This document shows positions 26,829 to 36,510 of a stretch of 64,000 nucleotides of DNA, piece by piece. The number at the start of each line of letters is the position of its first letter. Within the stretch, counting starts at the first letter, position 1. Below the pieces are notes generated by a model, which saw only the letters and a program-made list of their open reading frames with translations, did no database searches and had not been told where the DNA came from. Source of the stretch: Radiobacillus kanasensis (GTDB lineage: Bacteria; Bacillota; Bacilli; Bacillales; Amphibacillaceae); assembly GCF_021049245.1 (NCBI RefSeq), contig NZ_CP088020.1, positions 1,246,001-1,310,000 of the forward strand. The letters run 5' to 3'. The position numbers were made by a program, and so were the translations under genes.

Positions 26829-27713
26829 ATGAATCAGCTGATGTCTGATAAAAAAACTATTTTTCTCCTTGTTGCACCAGGTTTTCTTATTCTTACTTCC
26901 ATGATCATCTTTCCAATCGGCATGAGTATTTATTATGGATTTACAGACTGGGGCGGCATTGGAGAATACAATTTTATAGGCTTTGAAAACTTTAAAAATA
27001 TCATTCTGAATGACGAAATATTTAGAACCTCTTTAATGAACGCATTACTATTAACGGTCGCAACCATTCTTATTCAACACCCAATTGCCATATTTCTATC
27101 CATTTTAATCACACATTGTGGGAGATGGGAAAAGGTTCTGCGTACCGTTTTATTTATTCCGGCCATTATATCTATCGTGGTTACTGCGAAATTGTGGGCA
27201 AGTATTTATAATCCGCAATATGGGCTGCTCAATAATGTGCTTGAAGCCCTTGGATTATCTTCTTTAACGCAAGATTGGTTAGGAAATCCAGATCTCGCAA
27301 TATGGTCGATAATAGTAGTTACGATGTGGCAAGGGTTTGGTTATGCATTTTTACTTTATTATGCAGGTTTAAAAGGAGTTCCAGATGAACTTTATGAAGC
27401 GGCCAAGATCGATGGTGCCAACCCGTTTCAGTTATATACGAAAGTTGTGATTCCGTTGTTAGCACCTATGATGCGGGTAGCTATTATTATTGCGGTTATT
27501 TCGTGTTTAAAGCAAATGGAAGTTGTCTATCTCATGACAGATGGTGGACCGGGAAATAGTACACAGCTACTGGGTAACTATTTATACCAAACAGCCTTCT
27601 CCTCTGCTCAATATGGTTATGGAAATGCCATTTCAGTCATCTTTGTCATTGTTGTCCTTATCATCACGGTCTTGTTAAACAAATTTCTTAAAAGAGATGT
27701 TGGTGAATACTAA
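26829..27713 (+). CDS. ABC sugar transporter permease 1 (MalF/UgpA type)
   Basis: 294 residues and six membrane helices. The first follows DKKTIFLLVAPGFLILTSMI. The inner-membrane EAA loop reads YEAAKIDGANPFQLYTKVVI, which docks the ATPase. The ATG at 26829 is chosen with a weak GAG-rich site upstream; one three codons earlier is possible. Its last base is shared with the first base of the next permease gene. No ATPase gene is present in the cluster, so a shared MsmX-like ATPase from elsewhere is presumably used. Confidence 0.9.
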   Translation: MNQLMSDKKTIFLLVAPGFLILTSMIIFPIGMSIYYGFTDWGGIGEYNFIGFENFKNIILNDEIFRTSLMNALLLTVATILIQHPIAIFLSILITHCGRWEKVLRTVLFIPAIISIVVTAKLWASIYNPQYGLLNNVLEALGLSSLTQDWLGNPDLAIWSIIVVTMWQGFGYAFLLYYAGLKGVPDELYEAAKIDGANPFQLYTKVVIPLLAPMMRVAIIIAVISCLKQMEVVYLMTDGGPGNSTQLLGNYLYQTAFSSAQYGYGNAISVIFVIVVLIITVLLNKFLKRDVGEY

Positions 27714-28597
27714 TGGAAAATCAATTGAATACAACACCAAACATAAACCTTTCTAGAAAGAGCAAAAAGAAGTCTTTACGTGTGGGAAAAGTCATCCTTT
27801 ATGTTTTTATGGCAACTGTAGGCCTTTTACAGCTTTTCCCTCTTTTATGGTTATTTGATTATTCTTTATTAAAGAGTGGGGAATTTTTTGGTGAAGCCAT
27901 TTTCCAAATTCCATCTCCACCGGAATGGAGTAACTATGTAAGTGCCTTTAATCAAGGGAATGTGCTTCCATACTTCTTTAATAGTGTATTGGTTACATTC
28001 GTTTCCGTTGCACTAACCGCTATTGTTTCTATTTTACTTGCCTATGCATTCACGAGGATGAAGTGGAGATTTAGTGGCCTGTTTATGAACATCATTTTGT
28101 TAGGAATGATGATTCCTATTCACGCTACGTTACTCCCGAACTTCATTATTTTTAATGAAGTAGGCTTGTTAAATAGCTATTGGGCATTGATTTTACCTTA
28201 TACGGCTTTTAATATTCCTATCAGCATGTTTATCGTGACAGGATTTATGGAAACTATTCCACGATCCATTGAGGAAGCGGCCGTCATTGATGGGGCAGGT
28301 ATTTGGAGAATTCTTTTCCAAGTGATTTTCCCGATTACGAAGCCAGCTATCGCGACAATCAGTGTCGTAAACTTTATCAACTGTTGGAATGAATTTATCA
28401 TGGCCTACACGTTTATTACAATGGATACATTTAAAACATTACCATTTTCCATTATTCAGTTTGTCGGACAATATTCATCGGATTACGGGGCGCAATTTGC
28501 GGTTATGTCGCTTATTGCCATTCCATCTATTATTATGTACTTAATCTTTACAGATGAAATAAATAAAGGTTTAATGGCTGGTTCCATTAAAGGATAA
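27713..28597 (+). CDS. ABC sugar transporter permease 2 (MalG/UgpE type)
   Basis: 294 residues with a hydrophilic 25-residue head and six membrane helices. EAA loop IEEAAVIDGAGIWRILFQVI at about 185-205 and a C-terminal DEINKGLMAGSIKG, the standard ending of this permease type. Overlaps the previous gene by one base, which indicates translational coupling. Together the two permeases form the pore for the sugar delivered by the lipoprotein encoded upstream. Confidence 0.9.
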   Translation: MENQLNTTPNINLSRKSKKKSLRVGKVILYVFMATVGLLQLFPLLWLFDYSLLKSGEFFGEAIFQIPSPPEWSNYVSAFNQGNVLPYFFNSVLVTFVSVALTAIVSILLAYAFTRMKWRFSGLFMNIILLGMMIPIHATLLPNFIIFNEVGLLNSYWALILPYTAFNIPISMFIVTGFMETIPRSIEEAAVIDGAGIWRILFQVIFPITKPAIATISVVNFINCWNEFIMAYTFITMDTFKTLPFSIIQFVGQYSSDYGAQFAVMSLIAIPSIIMYLIFTDEINKGLMAGSIKG

Positions 28598-28617
28598 TCG
28601 AAAAGAAGGAGATTGAG

Positions 28618-29244
28618 GTGCCGATGGGAAGCTTGTCAGGCTGGTTATATAGAATGTGTGAATGGATTACACGGCTTGTTTACGTAAATTTGTTATGGAT
28701 TGGATTTAGTTTGATTGGACTTCTCCTTTTTGGAATTGGCCCTGCTACATCCTCTATGTTTACGGTTATCCGCAAGTGGGTGAGAGGACAGGAGGATATA
28801 AACGTTTTCTCAACCTTTCGGAAGACATATAAAAAAGATTTTTGGAAAGCAAATTTACTTTCTTTCCTGCTTATAGTTGGCGGATGTTTACTCTATATAG
28901 ATTTCTTATTCATTGGTCAGCTTGAAGGTGCGGTTATGAGTCTATTATCTGGATTGTTATTGCTATTAACTATGCTATATATCGTGATAGTCTTATACGT
29001 TTTTCCTGTGTTTGTTCATTTTGAACTAAAACCTTGGCAGTCTATAAAATACGCTATTCACCTCGGCGTATCATCACCATTGTCTATGCTAATTATAGTA
29101 GCAAGTTTGTTGTTGATGTATTATGTAACGGTTTATATCCCTGCTATTATCCCATTTTTTTCAGGAAGTATCGTGAGCTTCATCATCATGTACAGGGCTG
29201 ATATTTCCTTGAGAAAATTAGAAACGAAATACATTCCAACATGA
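28618..29244 (+). CDS. YesL-like DUF624 membrane protein
   Basis: 208 residues with five hydrophobic segments. It has the DUF624 features: an N-terminal LYRMCEWITRLVYVNLLWIG, FGIGPATSSMFTVIRKWVRG after the second helix, and a basic loop FRKTYKKDFWKAN. YesL-type proteins accompany YesM/YesN and sugar ABC importers in bacilli, but their function is unknown; a regulatory link to the transporter is a common guess. GTG 28618 has AGGAG six bases upstream, and an ATG two codons later is equally possible. A hairpin terminator follows. Confidence 0.8.
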   Translation: MPMGSLSGWLYRMCEWITRLVYVNLLWIGFSLIGLLLFGIGPATSSMFTVIRKWVRGQEDINVFSTFRKTYKKDFWKANLLSFLLIVGGCLLYIDFLFIGQLEGAVMSLLSGLLLLLTMLYIVIVLYVFPVFVHFELKPWQSIKYAIHLGVSSPLSMLIIVASLLLMYYVTVYIPAIIPFFSGSIVSFIIMYRADISLRKLETKYIPT

Positions 29245-29252
29245 ATTATACG

Positions 29253-29285
29253 GAGCTGTTAGGGCGATTTAGCTACTAACAGCTC
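29253..29285 (+). terminator. Hairpin between yesL-like and GH1 genes
   Basis: GAGCTGTTAG (29253-29262) pairs perfectly with CTAACAGCTC (29276-29285), followed by TTTAT. Probably a partial terminator inside the cluster. Confidence 0.6.
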
Positions 29286-29313
29286 TTTATAGATATAAAG
29301 ATAATTATCTTAA

Positions 29314-30762
<1,449 letters not shown>

Positions 30763-30781
30763 AATGGCAGGAGGGAATGAA

Positions 30782-31678
30782 GTGAGAAAAAAATATATAG
30801 CATTTGATATAGGCGGAACAAGGGTCAAGCACTCTCTATTATTCGAGGACGGTACGTTCATTGAAAAAAATCAATACAATACATCGACTACTGATTTGCA
30901 ACAATTATTAGCCGATATGGTACGAACGATTGAGCAATACAAATCCTCACATAGAGTTTGTGGAATTGGAATTAGTATGCCTGGTTTTATCAACATTGAA
31001 ACGGGTCACGCAGAGACAGCTGGTAGTGTAACGGCTCTAGAAGATAAAAACTTAAAAACATTATTGGAGCAAAAAGTGAATCTTCCCGTAGAGGTGGAGA
31101 ACGATGGCAACTGTGTAGCGTTAGCTGAAATGTTGAATGGAAATGCAAGGGATAGTCAGAATTTTATTTGCATTACCATAGGGACGGGGATTGGTGGAGG
31201 TATCGTTTTAAATGGTAGCATCCTTCATGGGCATTCGTTTAGAGGTGGAGAATTTGGCTTTATGGTTACCCAAAAAGGAGCTAATGGAAGAGAAATTTGG
31301 CATCATAATGGATCTACTAGTAGCTTAGTAGAGGAATATAAAAAGCTAAAAGGCATAAATCCGGATTCAACTATAGCAGGAGAGGTAATTTTTGAGGAAG
31401 CGGCTAAAGATAATCGAGTGAACAGTTTAATTGATGAATGGTTGTCGTATGTCGGTTGTGGAATATATAATTTAGCGGTCACTTTGAATCCAGAAAAGAT
31501 ATTAATTGGTGGTGGGGTCAGTGCTCAAGAGGACCTGTTAAATCTGATGCGGACGCAGTTCGAGAAGCTAGAATTCTGGGAGAATTTTCGATTGCCAATC
31601 CTGAGATGTAAGCATAAGAATGATGCAGGTATGCTTGGTGCATTAATGCATTTTTTGAGTAGAACGGAGAATAAATAA
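30782..31678 (+). CDS. ROK-family kinase, probable beta-glucoside kinase (BglK-like)
   Basis: 298 residues from GTG 30782 (GGAGGG upstream). Actin-like ATPase fold: FDIGGTRVKHSLLFEDG at the N-terminus, VENDGNCVALAE (catalytic Asp), ITIGTGIGGGIVLNG, and RGGEFGFMVTQKG. The zinc motif CxCGxxGC of glucokinases and ROK repressors is absent. Klebsiella BglK, which phosphorylates cellobiose and other beta-glucosides with ATP, shares this lack and the GEFGxM(V/L)T block. Next to a GH1 6-phospho-beta-glucosidase and an ABC importer, BglK function is the best reading; glucokinase or N-acetyl-hexosamine kinase remain possible. Confidence 0.8.
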   Translation: MRKKYIAFDIGGTRVKHSLLFEDGTFIEKNQYNTSTTDLQQLLADMVRTIEQYKSSHRVCGIGISMPGFINIETGHAETAGSVTALEDKNLKTLLEQKVNLPVEVENDGNCVALAEMLNGNARDSQNFICITIGTGIGGGIVLNGSILHGHSFRGGEFGFMVTQKGANGREIWHHNGSTSSLVEEYKKLKGINPDSTIAGEVIFEEAAKDNRVNSLIDEWLSYVGCGIYNLAVTLNPEKILIGGGVSAQEDLLNLMRTQFEKLEFWENFRLPILRCKHKNDAGMLGALMHFLSRTENK

Positions 31679-31688
31679 GAAAAGAAAG

Positions 31689-31720
31689 AGGTGTCTCCAC
31701 ATGGAAGACACTTCTTTAGT
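31689..31720. terminator. Bidirectional terminator between the kinase and frnE
   Basis: GAGGTGTCT (31689-31697) pairs with AGACACTTC (31707-31715) with one G-U, with T-rich sequence on both outer sides. Confidence 0.7.
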
Positions 31721-31724
31721 AAGA

Positions 31725-32450
31725 CTATTCCTTTCGATCCGGAACGGCACAGCTATCATCCGTACATACTGCTCCATTTTCGCTCGATAGATCTTCAAAC
31801 ATTGGTTTTGGGTTTTCTTCGTCCCAAACTTTTTGAAGAGCTCCAGCAAATGTTTCTAGTGGTTGTGCGCCAGAGATGGCATATTTATTATTTATTACGA
31901 AGAACGGTACGCCAGTTACCCCAATTTGTCGTGCCATACTCTCGTCTGCTTTTACGTCTTGAGAGTAAGCAGATTTATCATTTAATACTTCTAATGCTTT
32001 TTCTTTCTCAATGCCAACCGTCGCTGCGATGTCAGCTAATGTATCGATGTCTCCAACATTCTTAGACTCTGTGAAATAAGCATGTAAAAGCTTTTCTGTT
32101 AGCTCTGCTTCTTTTCCTACGGTTTTTGCAAATTTAGTTAGACGATGGGCATCAAAAGTATTCGTTGGCTTCATGTCGTCATAATTATACGTTAGTCCAA
32201 CTTCCGCTGCTTGTTGGATCAATCCTTTGTTCATTTCCTCCATTTGTTCGATAGTAGAACCATATTTTGCTGCTAACGCTTCATAGATATGCTTTTCAGT
32301 ATAGGCAGGGGTATTTGGGTCCAGCTGAAAGCTTTTAAATTCAACTTCTACTTGATCTTTATGTGGAAATTGCTCAAGTGCATTTTCCAATCTTCTTTTT
32401 CCTATATAACAAAACGGACAAACAAAATCCGACCATACTTCCACTTTCAT
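31725..32450 (-). CDS. DsbA-family thiol oxidoreductase (FrnE-like)
   Basis: 241 residues with the thioredoxin-fold active site CPFC in WSDFVCPFCYIGKRRLE (residues 11-14), a helical insert, and the cis-proline stretch VTGVPFFVINNKYAISGAQP. A second cysteine pair lies in the tail (AVCTDDSCAVP), as in FrnE. These cytosolic proteins act in disulfide exchange and oxidative stress. AGGTG precedes the ATG. About 100 bp from its 3' end the gene contains the right copy of a 34-bp direct repeat, so its last 30-odd codons may have come with the adjacent sugar cassette. Confidence 0.88.
   Translation of the reverse strand: MKVEVWSDFVCPFCYIGKRRLENALEQFPHKDQVEVEFKSFQLDPNTPAYTEKHIYEALAAKYGSTIEQMEEMNKGLIQQAAEVGLTYNYDDMKPTNTFDAHRLTKFAKTVGKEAELTEKLLHAYFTESKNVGDIDTLADIAATVGIEKEKALEVLNDKSAYSQDVKADESMARQIGVTGVPFFVINNKYAISGAQPLETFAGALQKVWDEENPKPMFEDLSSENGAVCTDDSCAVPDRKE
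31822..31855 (+). repeat. 34-bp direct repeat, right copy (inside frnE)
   Basis: Exact match to 21619-21652, same orientation. On the minus strand it encodes the ETFAGALQKVWD part of FrnE. Confidence 0.85.
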
Positions 32451-32530
32451 TTAAAAACACCTCAATTCCAAGATATTTGTTATTGTAGCAGATGTAAGGG
32501 AGGATGATATATCAATTTGCTCACACAATA

Positions 32531-32559
32531 AGGTGTCATCCCAATTGGGTTTGACACCT
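32531..32559 (-). terminator. yuiD terminator
   Basis: AGGTGTCA (32531-32538) and TGACACCT (32552-32559) with a T-rich minus-strand tail. Confidence 0.65.
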
Positions 32560-32566
32560 CCTTTAA

Positions 32567-33043
32567 TTAACTATGTTTTTTGGATTTTTTATCCGTTAGA
32601 TAACTTAATGCCCCAATCGCAACTCCTAAAATAGCACCACCTGCGACTTCAATAGGAAGGTGCCCGAGCATTTCTTTTAATTCTTTTTCCCGTTTTCTGT
32701 GATAAAAACCAGGGTGTTCATGTGCGAGTTTTTCCATCTGCTCATTTATATCATTAACAGCAATCGCAATTTCTCCAGCCTGCCACCGTATTCCCATTGC
32801 ATCATACATAACAATGATACTGAAGATACTGCTAATTCCAAAATCAATGGATGGAATTCCTTTTTTTAATGCTACATATGTTGTAAGAGAGGTCACAGCA
32901 GACGAGTGTGAACTAGGCATATCTCCTGATCCGTACAGTTTCTTCCAATCCCATATACCTGTCTCCACATAATGTAACGGTACCTTTAAAAATTGGGCAG
33001 CCCCAATCCCTACTAAAGCGGTTGTAATTGCACGATTTATCAT
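32567..33043 (-). CDS. yuiD: Divergent PAP2 (DUF212) family membrane protein, YuiD-like
   Basis: 158 residues, four hydrophobic segments. Family motifs: GSGDMPSSHSSAVTSLTTYV, then VMYDAMGIRWQAG, then GHLPIEVAGGAILGVAIG. These correspond to the three phosphatase motifs of PAP2 enzymes in altered form (RWQAG in place of RxxAG-type variants). A phosphatase activity is not established for the family. ATG 33043 with GAGGTG eight bases upstream is preferred to the GTG three codons earlier. Confidence 0.85.
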   Translation of the reverse strand: MINRAITTALVGIGAAQFLKVPLHYVETGIWDWKKLYGSGDMPSSHSSAVTSLTTYVALKKGIPSIDFGISSIFSIIVMYDAMGIRWQAGEIAIAVNDINEQMEKLAHEHPGFYHRKREKELKEMLGHLPIEVAGGAILGVAIGALSYLTDKKSKKHS

Positions 33044-33169
33044 ATGAGTCACCTCAAGTTTAAGATGAGATAGAATGAGACCTTTTATTCAACTTTTAAG
33101 GTTGTTTTGTTATTTAAACATAATTTAAGAAGGAGGGTAAATATAATAGTAGCGGAGGTGTGTGTGCTG

Positions 33170-33520
33170 ATGAATATGAAAAAGAAAGCAGTGTTTTTTC
33201 TTTTAATGTTGATCATTGTCTTTGGTGTGATTCCATTCTCTATCAGCCTCGCCTACGGAAACATTCCGTTATTTGACAATAATGACTTAGAATCATACGA
33301 TGTTTTGGTAACGAATGATGAAGTAAAGAATGATACGGAGATTTCTTTCTTAAGTGATAGTACTTATACGTGGGGAGAGATCAAAAAATATGTGATACGA
33401 AATGAAATGTCTTATCTGAATGTATTGCGGATTGTTGCGGTGATAGTTGGAATTTCGTTTCTAGCTGTTGTGGCCGATCGGCTTCTTTTTCGGAATTCAA
33501 GGGGATCCTTTAAAAGGTAG
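33170..33520 (+). CDS. Two-helix membrane protein, unknown
   Basis: 116 residues from ATG 33170 (GCGGAGGTG upstream). A signal-anchor-like N-terminus MNMKKKAVFFLLMLIIVFGV is followed by an acidic outside loop (NNDLESYDVLVTNDEVKNDT) and a second helix near residues 85-105, then a basic tail RNSRGSFKR. I do not recognise a family. It lies alone between yuiD and a small hydrophilic protein gene. Confidence 0.6.
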   Translation: MNMKKKAVFFLLMLIIVFGVIPFSISLAYGNIPLFDNNDLESYDVLVTNDEVKNDTEISFLSDSTYTWGEIKKYVIRNEMSYLNVLRIVAVIVGISFLAVVADRLLFRNSRGSFKR

Positions 33521-33596
33521 GGAAAGACTTAGCAATGTTCCTGGATGTTACATACTAATTTCAATCCATCACAAACTATAGGTGGAGGTGATGGGT

Positions 33597-33752
33597 ATGG
33601 CAGACCGTAAAAAAGACCGATTAACAAGTGGACCAAGTGATGAGCAAGCGGTGCGTAATAAACTATCCAGACAATTTGATCACGAAGCAGCGAACGAACC
33701 GTTAACAGCAATGGAAAAAGCACATAATAAAAAAACCAAAAAAAGACAGTAA
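33597..33752 (+). CDS. Small hydrophilic protein, unknown
   Basis: 51 residues, strongly charged: MADRKKDRLTSGPSDEQAVR at the start and KAHNKKTKKRQ at the end. A strong site GGAGG lies eight bases before the ATG at 33597; another ATG six bases earlier is too close to it. Composition is reminiscent of small sporulation-related proteins of bacilli, but no family is assigned. Confidence 0.6.
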   Translation: MADRKKDRLTSGPSDEQAVRNKLSRQFDHEAANEPLTAMEKAHNKKTKKRQ

Positions 33753-33760
33753 AATATTGG

Positions 33761-33810
33761 TCAGGCACCACCTGGTTTTTAGCCATGGTGCCAGGCATCA
33801 CCCGGTTTTT
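33761..33810 (+). repeat. Two copies of a 20-bp GGCACC-type repeat
   Basis: Units 33761-33780 and 33791-33810 share CAGGCA-CACC-GGTTTTT with few differences. GGCACCA (33764-33770) also pairs with TGGTGCC (33786-33792). A related GTGACAGGCACC occurs at 35136-35147. Similar short intergenic elements are frequent in Bacillaceae chromosomes. Confidence 0.5.
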
Positions 33811-33830
33811 GCCAAAAAAAGTCGAATAAA

Positions 33831-33868
33831 AAGGATGCTAAATCCCAAAAGGGAGAGCATCCTTTTTT
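33831..33868 (-). terminator. Terminator of the MFS gene
   Basis: AAGGATGCT (33831-33839) and AGCATCCTT (33856-33864) with T-runs on both sides. Confidence 0.85.
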
Positions 33869-33871
33869 CCT

Positions 33872-35041
33872 TTAATAACTGTCCGATACTTGTGTAGAAG
33901 AGTCCATACCCCGATACATAGAAATTCCCATAGCACCTAAGGCAACTAATACAAACAATCCGCCGAATGTGGCATTTTGTTCGATGGAAGCATGCTCAAT
34001 GACAAGACCACCAATAAAGGAACCGAAAGCTATTCCAAAGTGTAGCGCTGAATTATTTAGACTTTGTTGAATATCAGCAGTTTCCGGAGCAGCCTCGATA
34101 AGATAACTTTGCGTAGCTGGTGTAATCGCCCAGCTTAACCCTCCCCAAATCATCATCACAATCAAAAAGAGTGGAAGAGAAAAAGTCGTATAAGGGATGG
34201 AGAAGATAGCGAGTGCAAAGACTACGATAACCCCAATGATCGTTGGTTTTGTACCAAACTTATCCGCTAACGTTCCTCCAATTCCACCGCCTGCTACTGC
34301 AGAGATTCCAAAGATAAGGTACACAATACTAACCCAAGTACCATTTAATCCTAACATTTCTTTTAAAAATGGTGTTAAGAAAGCATATAACGTTAGGTGC
34401 CCAGCTAAAAATAAGAACGTTGTAAGCTGAGCAAACAAAATTCTTCTATTTTTCAATGTTGCCAGTTGTTTACGAATACTTACAGCAGGCTTTGGTTCAA
34501 CCTTTTCCATTAGGAAGTACACTCCTGCAATGGAGCAAAGGGTTAAGAGCGTAATGAGTATAAAAGGAGCTCGCCATCCAAAGGCGTTTCCTAGCATTAG
34601 TCCAACCGGCATCCCTAGTACAAGGGAACCACTGACTCCCATAAAGACAATTCCAATTGCTCGTGCACGGTATTTTTTCTCCACAATGTTGGATGCAATG
34701 GTTACACATAGCACAACTAACAAAGATCCACTTGCTGCCGAAATAATTCTAGCTAGCATTAGAACACCGAACGAAGGACTAAAGACAGCTACCAAATTTC
34801 CAATTAAGAAAACGAACAAGAAGATGAGGGTAACCTTCTTACGCTCATACTTAGAGGTTGCCGTTAATAATATTGGTGCAGATATCGCAAAAACTAAGGA
34901 AAACATAGAAATCAATAATCCAGCTTTTCCGATACTAATATGCAAATCTGTTGCTACTAAATCTAAAATTCCACCTATAATCAATTCGACCATCCCCACG
35001 ACAAAGGAAACAATCGTTAGTAAATATACACGTTTATCCAT
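33872..35041 (-). CDS. MFS transporter, PbuE/YbcL-like
   Basis: 389 residues, twelve membrane helices. Resembles B. subtilis PbuE (purine efflux) along its length: FVVGMVELIIGGILDLVATD at the start, KKYRARAIGIVFMGVSGSLV, AGHLTLYAFLTPFLKEMLGL, and MIWGGLSWAITPATQSYLIE with DIQQSLNNSALHFGIAFGS near the end. No purine riboswitch precedes it, unlike pbuE of B. subtilis; instead a palindrome covers the -10 box. The substrate could thus be a different toxic compound. AAAGGG lies upstream of the ATG. Confidence 0.8.
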   Translation of the reverse strand: MDKRVYLLTIVSFVVGMVELIIGGILDLVATDLHISIGKAGLLISMFSLVFAISAPILLTATSKYERKKVTLIFLFVFLIGNLVAVFSPSFGVLMLARIISAASGSLLVVLCVTIASNIVEKKYRARAIGIVFMGVSGSLVLGMPVGLMLGNAFGWRAPFILITLLTLCSIAGVYFLMEKVEPKPAVSIRKQLATLKNRRILFAQLTTFLFLAGHLTLYAFLTPFLKEMLGLNGTWVSIVYLIFGISAVAGGGIGGTLADKFGTKPTIIGVIVVFALAIFSIPYTTFSLPLFLIVMMIWGGLSWAITPATQSYLIEAAPETADIQQSLNNSALHFGIAFGSFIGGLVIEHASIEQNATFGGLFVLVALGAMGISMYRGMDSSTQVSDSY

Positions 35042-35063
35042 ATCATGACGCCCTTTCTAATAA

Positions 35064-35104
35064 GTTACTACTACAATAGTAACTTTTAACGAAAGAAAAA
35101 GCAA
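35064..35104 (-). promoter_or_regulatory. MFS promoter with overlapping operator
   Basis: On the minus strand TTGCTT (35104-35099), 17 bases, TACTAT (35081-35076). The -10 is buried in the perfect palindrome GTTACTA/TAGTAAC (35064-35083), whose core TACTATTGTAGTA resembles the YodB/CatR (HxlR family) site TACTATTTGTAGTA. Repression by such a regulator is inferred. Confidence 0.55.
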
Positions 35105-35117
35105 TAGGATTTGAGCG

Positions 35118-35134
35118 TTTGACAAATTTCGACA
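35118..35134 (-). promoter_or_regulatory. Candidate tandem Spo0A boxes
   Basis: Minus strand TGTCGAA (35134-35128), 3-base gap, TGTCAAA (35124-35118). The first matches the 0A box exactly, and the spacing fits a Spo0A dimer. It lies between the MFS and alarmone synthetase genes. Confidence 0.45.
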
Positions 35135-35254
35135 AGTGACAGGCACCAAAATTTCCACAGAATTGAAAAGAAATAGGAAAAGAAAGTATGCTAACATGGA
35201 GGTATAGATTTTAACAATGATTCCACGATGTCGAGAAAAGGAGACAACTTATTA

Positions 35255-36004
35255 ATGAATCAAGCTGGACAGAACTATCTAACACAATTTAAAGAAGCAA
35301 TCAATGAGCTAACAAGATTTACGATGGTTTACAAATTCGCGATGGATGAATTAAATACAAAAATAAATATATTAAAAGAAGAATTTCAATATGTTCATGA
35401 CTATAATCCAATTGAGCATTGTAACTCGAGATTAAAATCACCAGAAAGCATCCTACAAAAGGTGATCAGGAAAAACATCGATTTTTCGCTTCCATCCATA
35501 AAAGAGAATATTAAAGACATTGCAGGCATTCGAATTTCTTGTTCCTTTATCAACGATATCTACCGCATTAGTGAGATGATTGAGAAACAAAAAGATGTCG
35601 AAGTGGTGGAGCGAAAAGACTATATTAAAAACCCTAAACCAAATGGTTATCAAAGCCTTCATTTAATATTGAAAATACCTGTCTTCATGTCAGATCGAGA
35701 GGAAGACGTATATGTTGAGCTGCAAATTCGAACCATTGCGATGGACTTTTGGGCAAGCCTAGAGCATAAAATCTTCTATAAATATAATAAGGAGATTCCA
35801 GAAAGATTAACAAAGGACTTAAAGGAAGCAGCACTCTCAGCCGCCGAGTTGGATAGAAAAATGGAGAGTATTCATAGAGAAGTAAATCACCTGAAAAAGG
35901 TGAATGAGGATAGTGATTTAGGGGATTTATTATCCCTTGATATACCCAAAAATATGATGCAATCTATTTTGAAGGATTTAAGTGGCTCGATTAAATTGCC
36001 TTAA
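35255..36004 (+). CDS. Small alarmone synthetase (YwaC/RelP-like GTP pyrophosphokinase)
   Basis: 249 residues with the RelA/SpoT synthetase domain and no hydrolase or regulatory domains. Marks: VYKFAMDELNTKINILKEEF, HDYNPIEHCNSRLKSPESIL, IAGIRISCSFINDIYRISEM, NGYQSLHLILKIP, and the catalytic ELQIRTIAMDFWASLEHKIF. It makes (p)ppGpp from ATP and GDP/GTP. The match is nearest to B. subtilis YwaC (induced by cell-wall stress), but with a C-terminal extension of about 40 residues. ATG 35255 has AAGGAG eleven bases upstream. A SigA-like TTGAAA/TATGCT pair lies upstream (about 35164-35193). Confidence 0.88.
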   Translation: MNQAGQNYLTQFKEAINELTRFTMVYKFAMDELNTKINILKEEFQYVHDYNPIEHCNSRLKSPESILQKVIRKNIDFSLPSIKENIKDIAGIRISCSFINDIYRISEMIEKQKDVEVVERKDYIKNPKPNGYQSLHLILKIPVFMSDREEDVYVELQIRTIAMDFWASLEHKIFYKYNKEIPERLTKDLKEAALSAAELDRKMESIHREVNHLKKVNEDSDLGDLLSLDIPKNMMQSILKDLSGSIKLP

Positions 36005-36094
36005 GTTTTCTGGATAACAAAGTTCATAGAGAAAAAAGCGTATACCACTACGGGTTCCTTTTTGATGAACATACAAAACAGTATATCATTAGCA

Positions 36095-36123
36095 AACCAA
36101 ATCACATGTGATTTGGTTTTTTT
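36095..36123 (+). terminator. Perfect-palindrome terminator
   Basis: AACCAAATCACA meets TGTGATTTGGTT without spare loop bases and is followed by TTTTTCTT, about 90 bp after the alarmone synthetase gene. Confidence 0.8.
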
Positions 36124-36480
36124 CTTCCATAATAATAATTAATTATTGGATATGAACATTTGAATAAGCATACAAAACCGCAGCCGAAATAGCACAATGA
36201 CCACGTTAATTGTTCTCGCTTTTATTAAAAGAATTATGAATGCCACAGTCTGGAAGGTGCGAGTGTCACTCTTATTATGTGGAGGTTAGTGAGTTTTCGT
36301 GTAGAAATGCACTTAAATAAACGGGTGCATGAGTGAAACAAAAAATCATCGATTTCAAGCTCCTTTTGTACCAAAGATCACGTTTGTTATAAGGAGAAAA
36401 TGTAAAACCTAATCTGGGAATTTGATAAGGAATACATTTTTCTAATATGTTGGAAATAGCTTATAGGTGGTATAATTAGT
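36124..36480. other. Intergenic stretch without recognisable content
   Basis: About 360 bases. A 27-codon frame (MSETKNHRFQAPFVPKITF...) at roughly 36329 has no good ribosome site. A TATAAT-like box at about 36470 probably serves the next gene. I see nothing else. Confidence 0.4.
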
Positions 36481-36510
36481 ATAGAATATCTTGGAGCGGA
36501 GGAAAGTACT

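Noticed and set aside
34530..35048. 172-codon plus-strand frame
   Set aside because: Antisense shadow of the MFS transporter gene, whose minus-strand reading matches PbuE throughout.
35042..35250. Purine riboswitch ahead of the PbuE-like gene
   Set aside because: No three-way junction or conserved loop sequences; the promoter lies only about 35 bases from the start codon.
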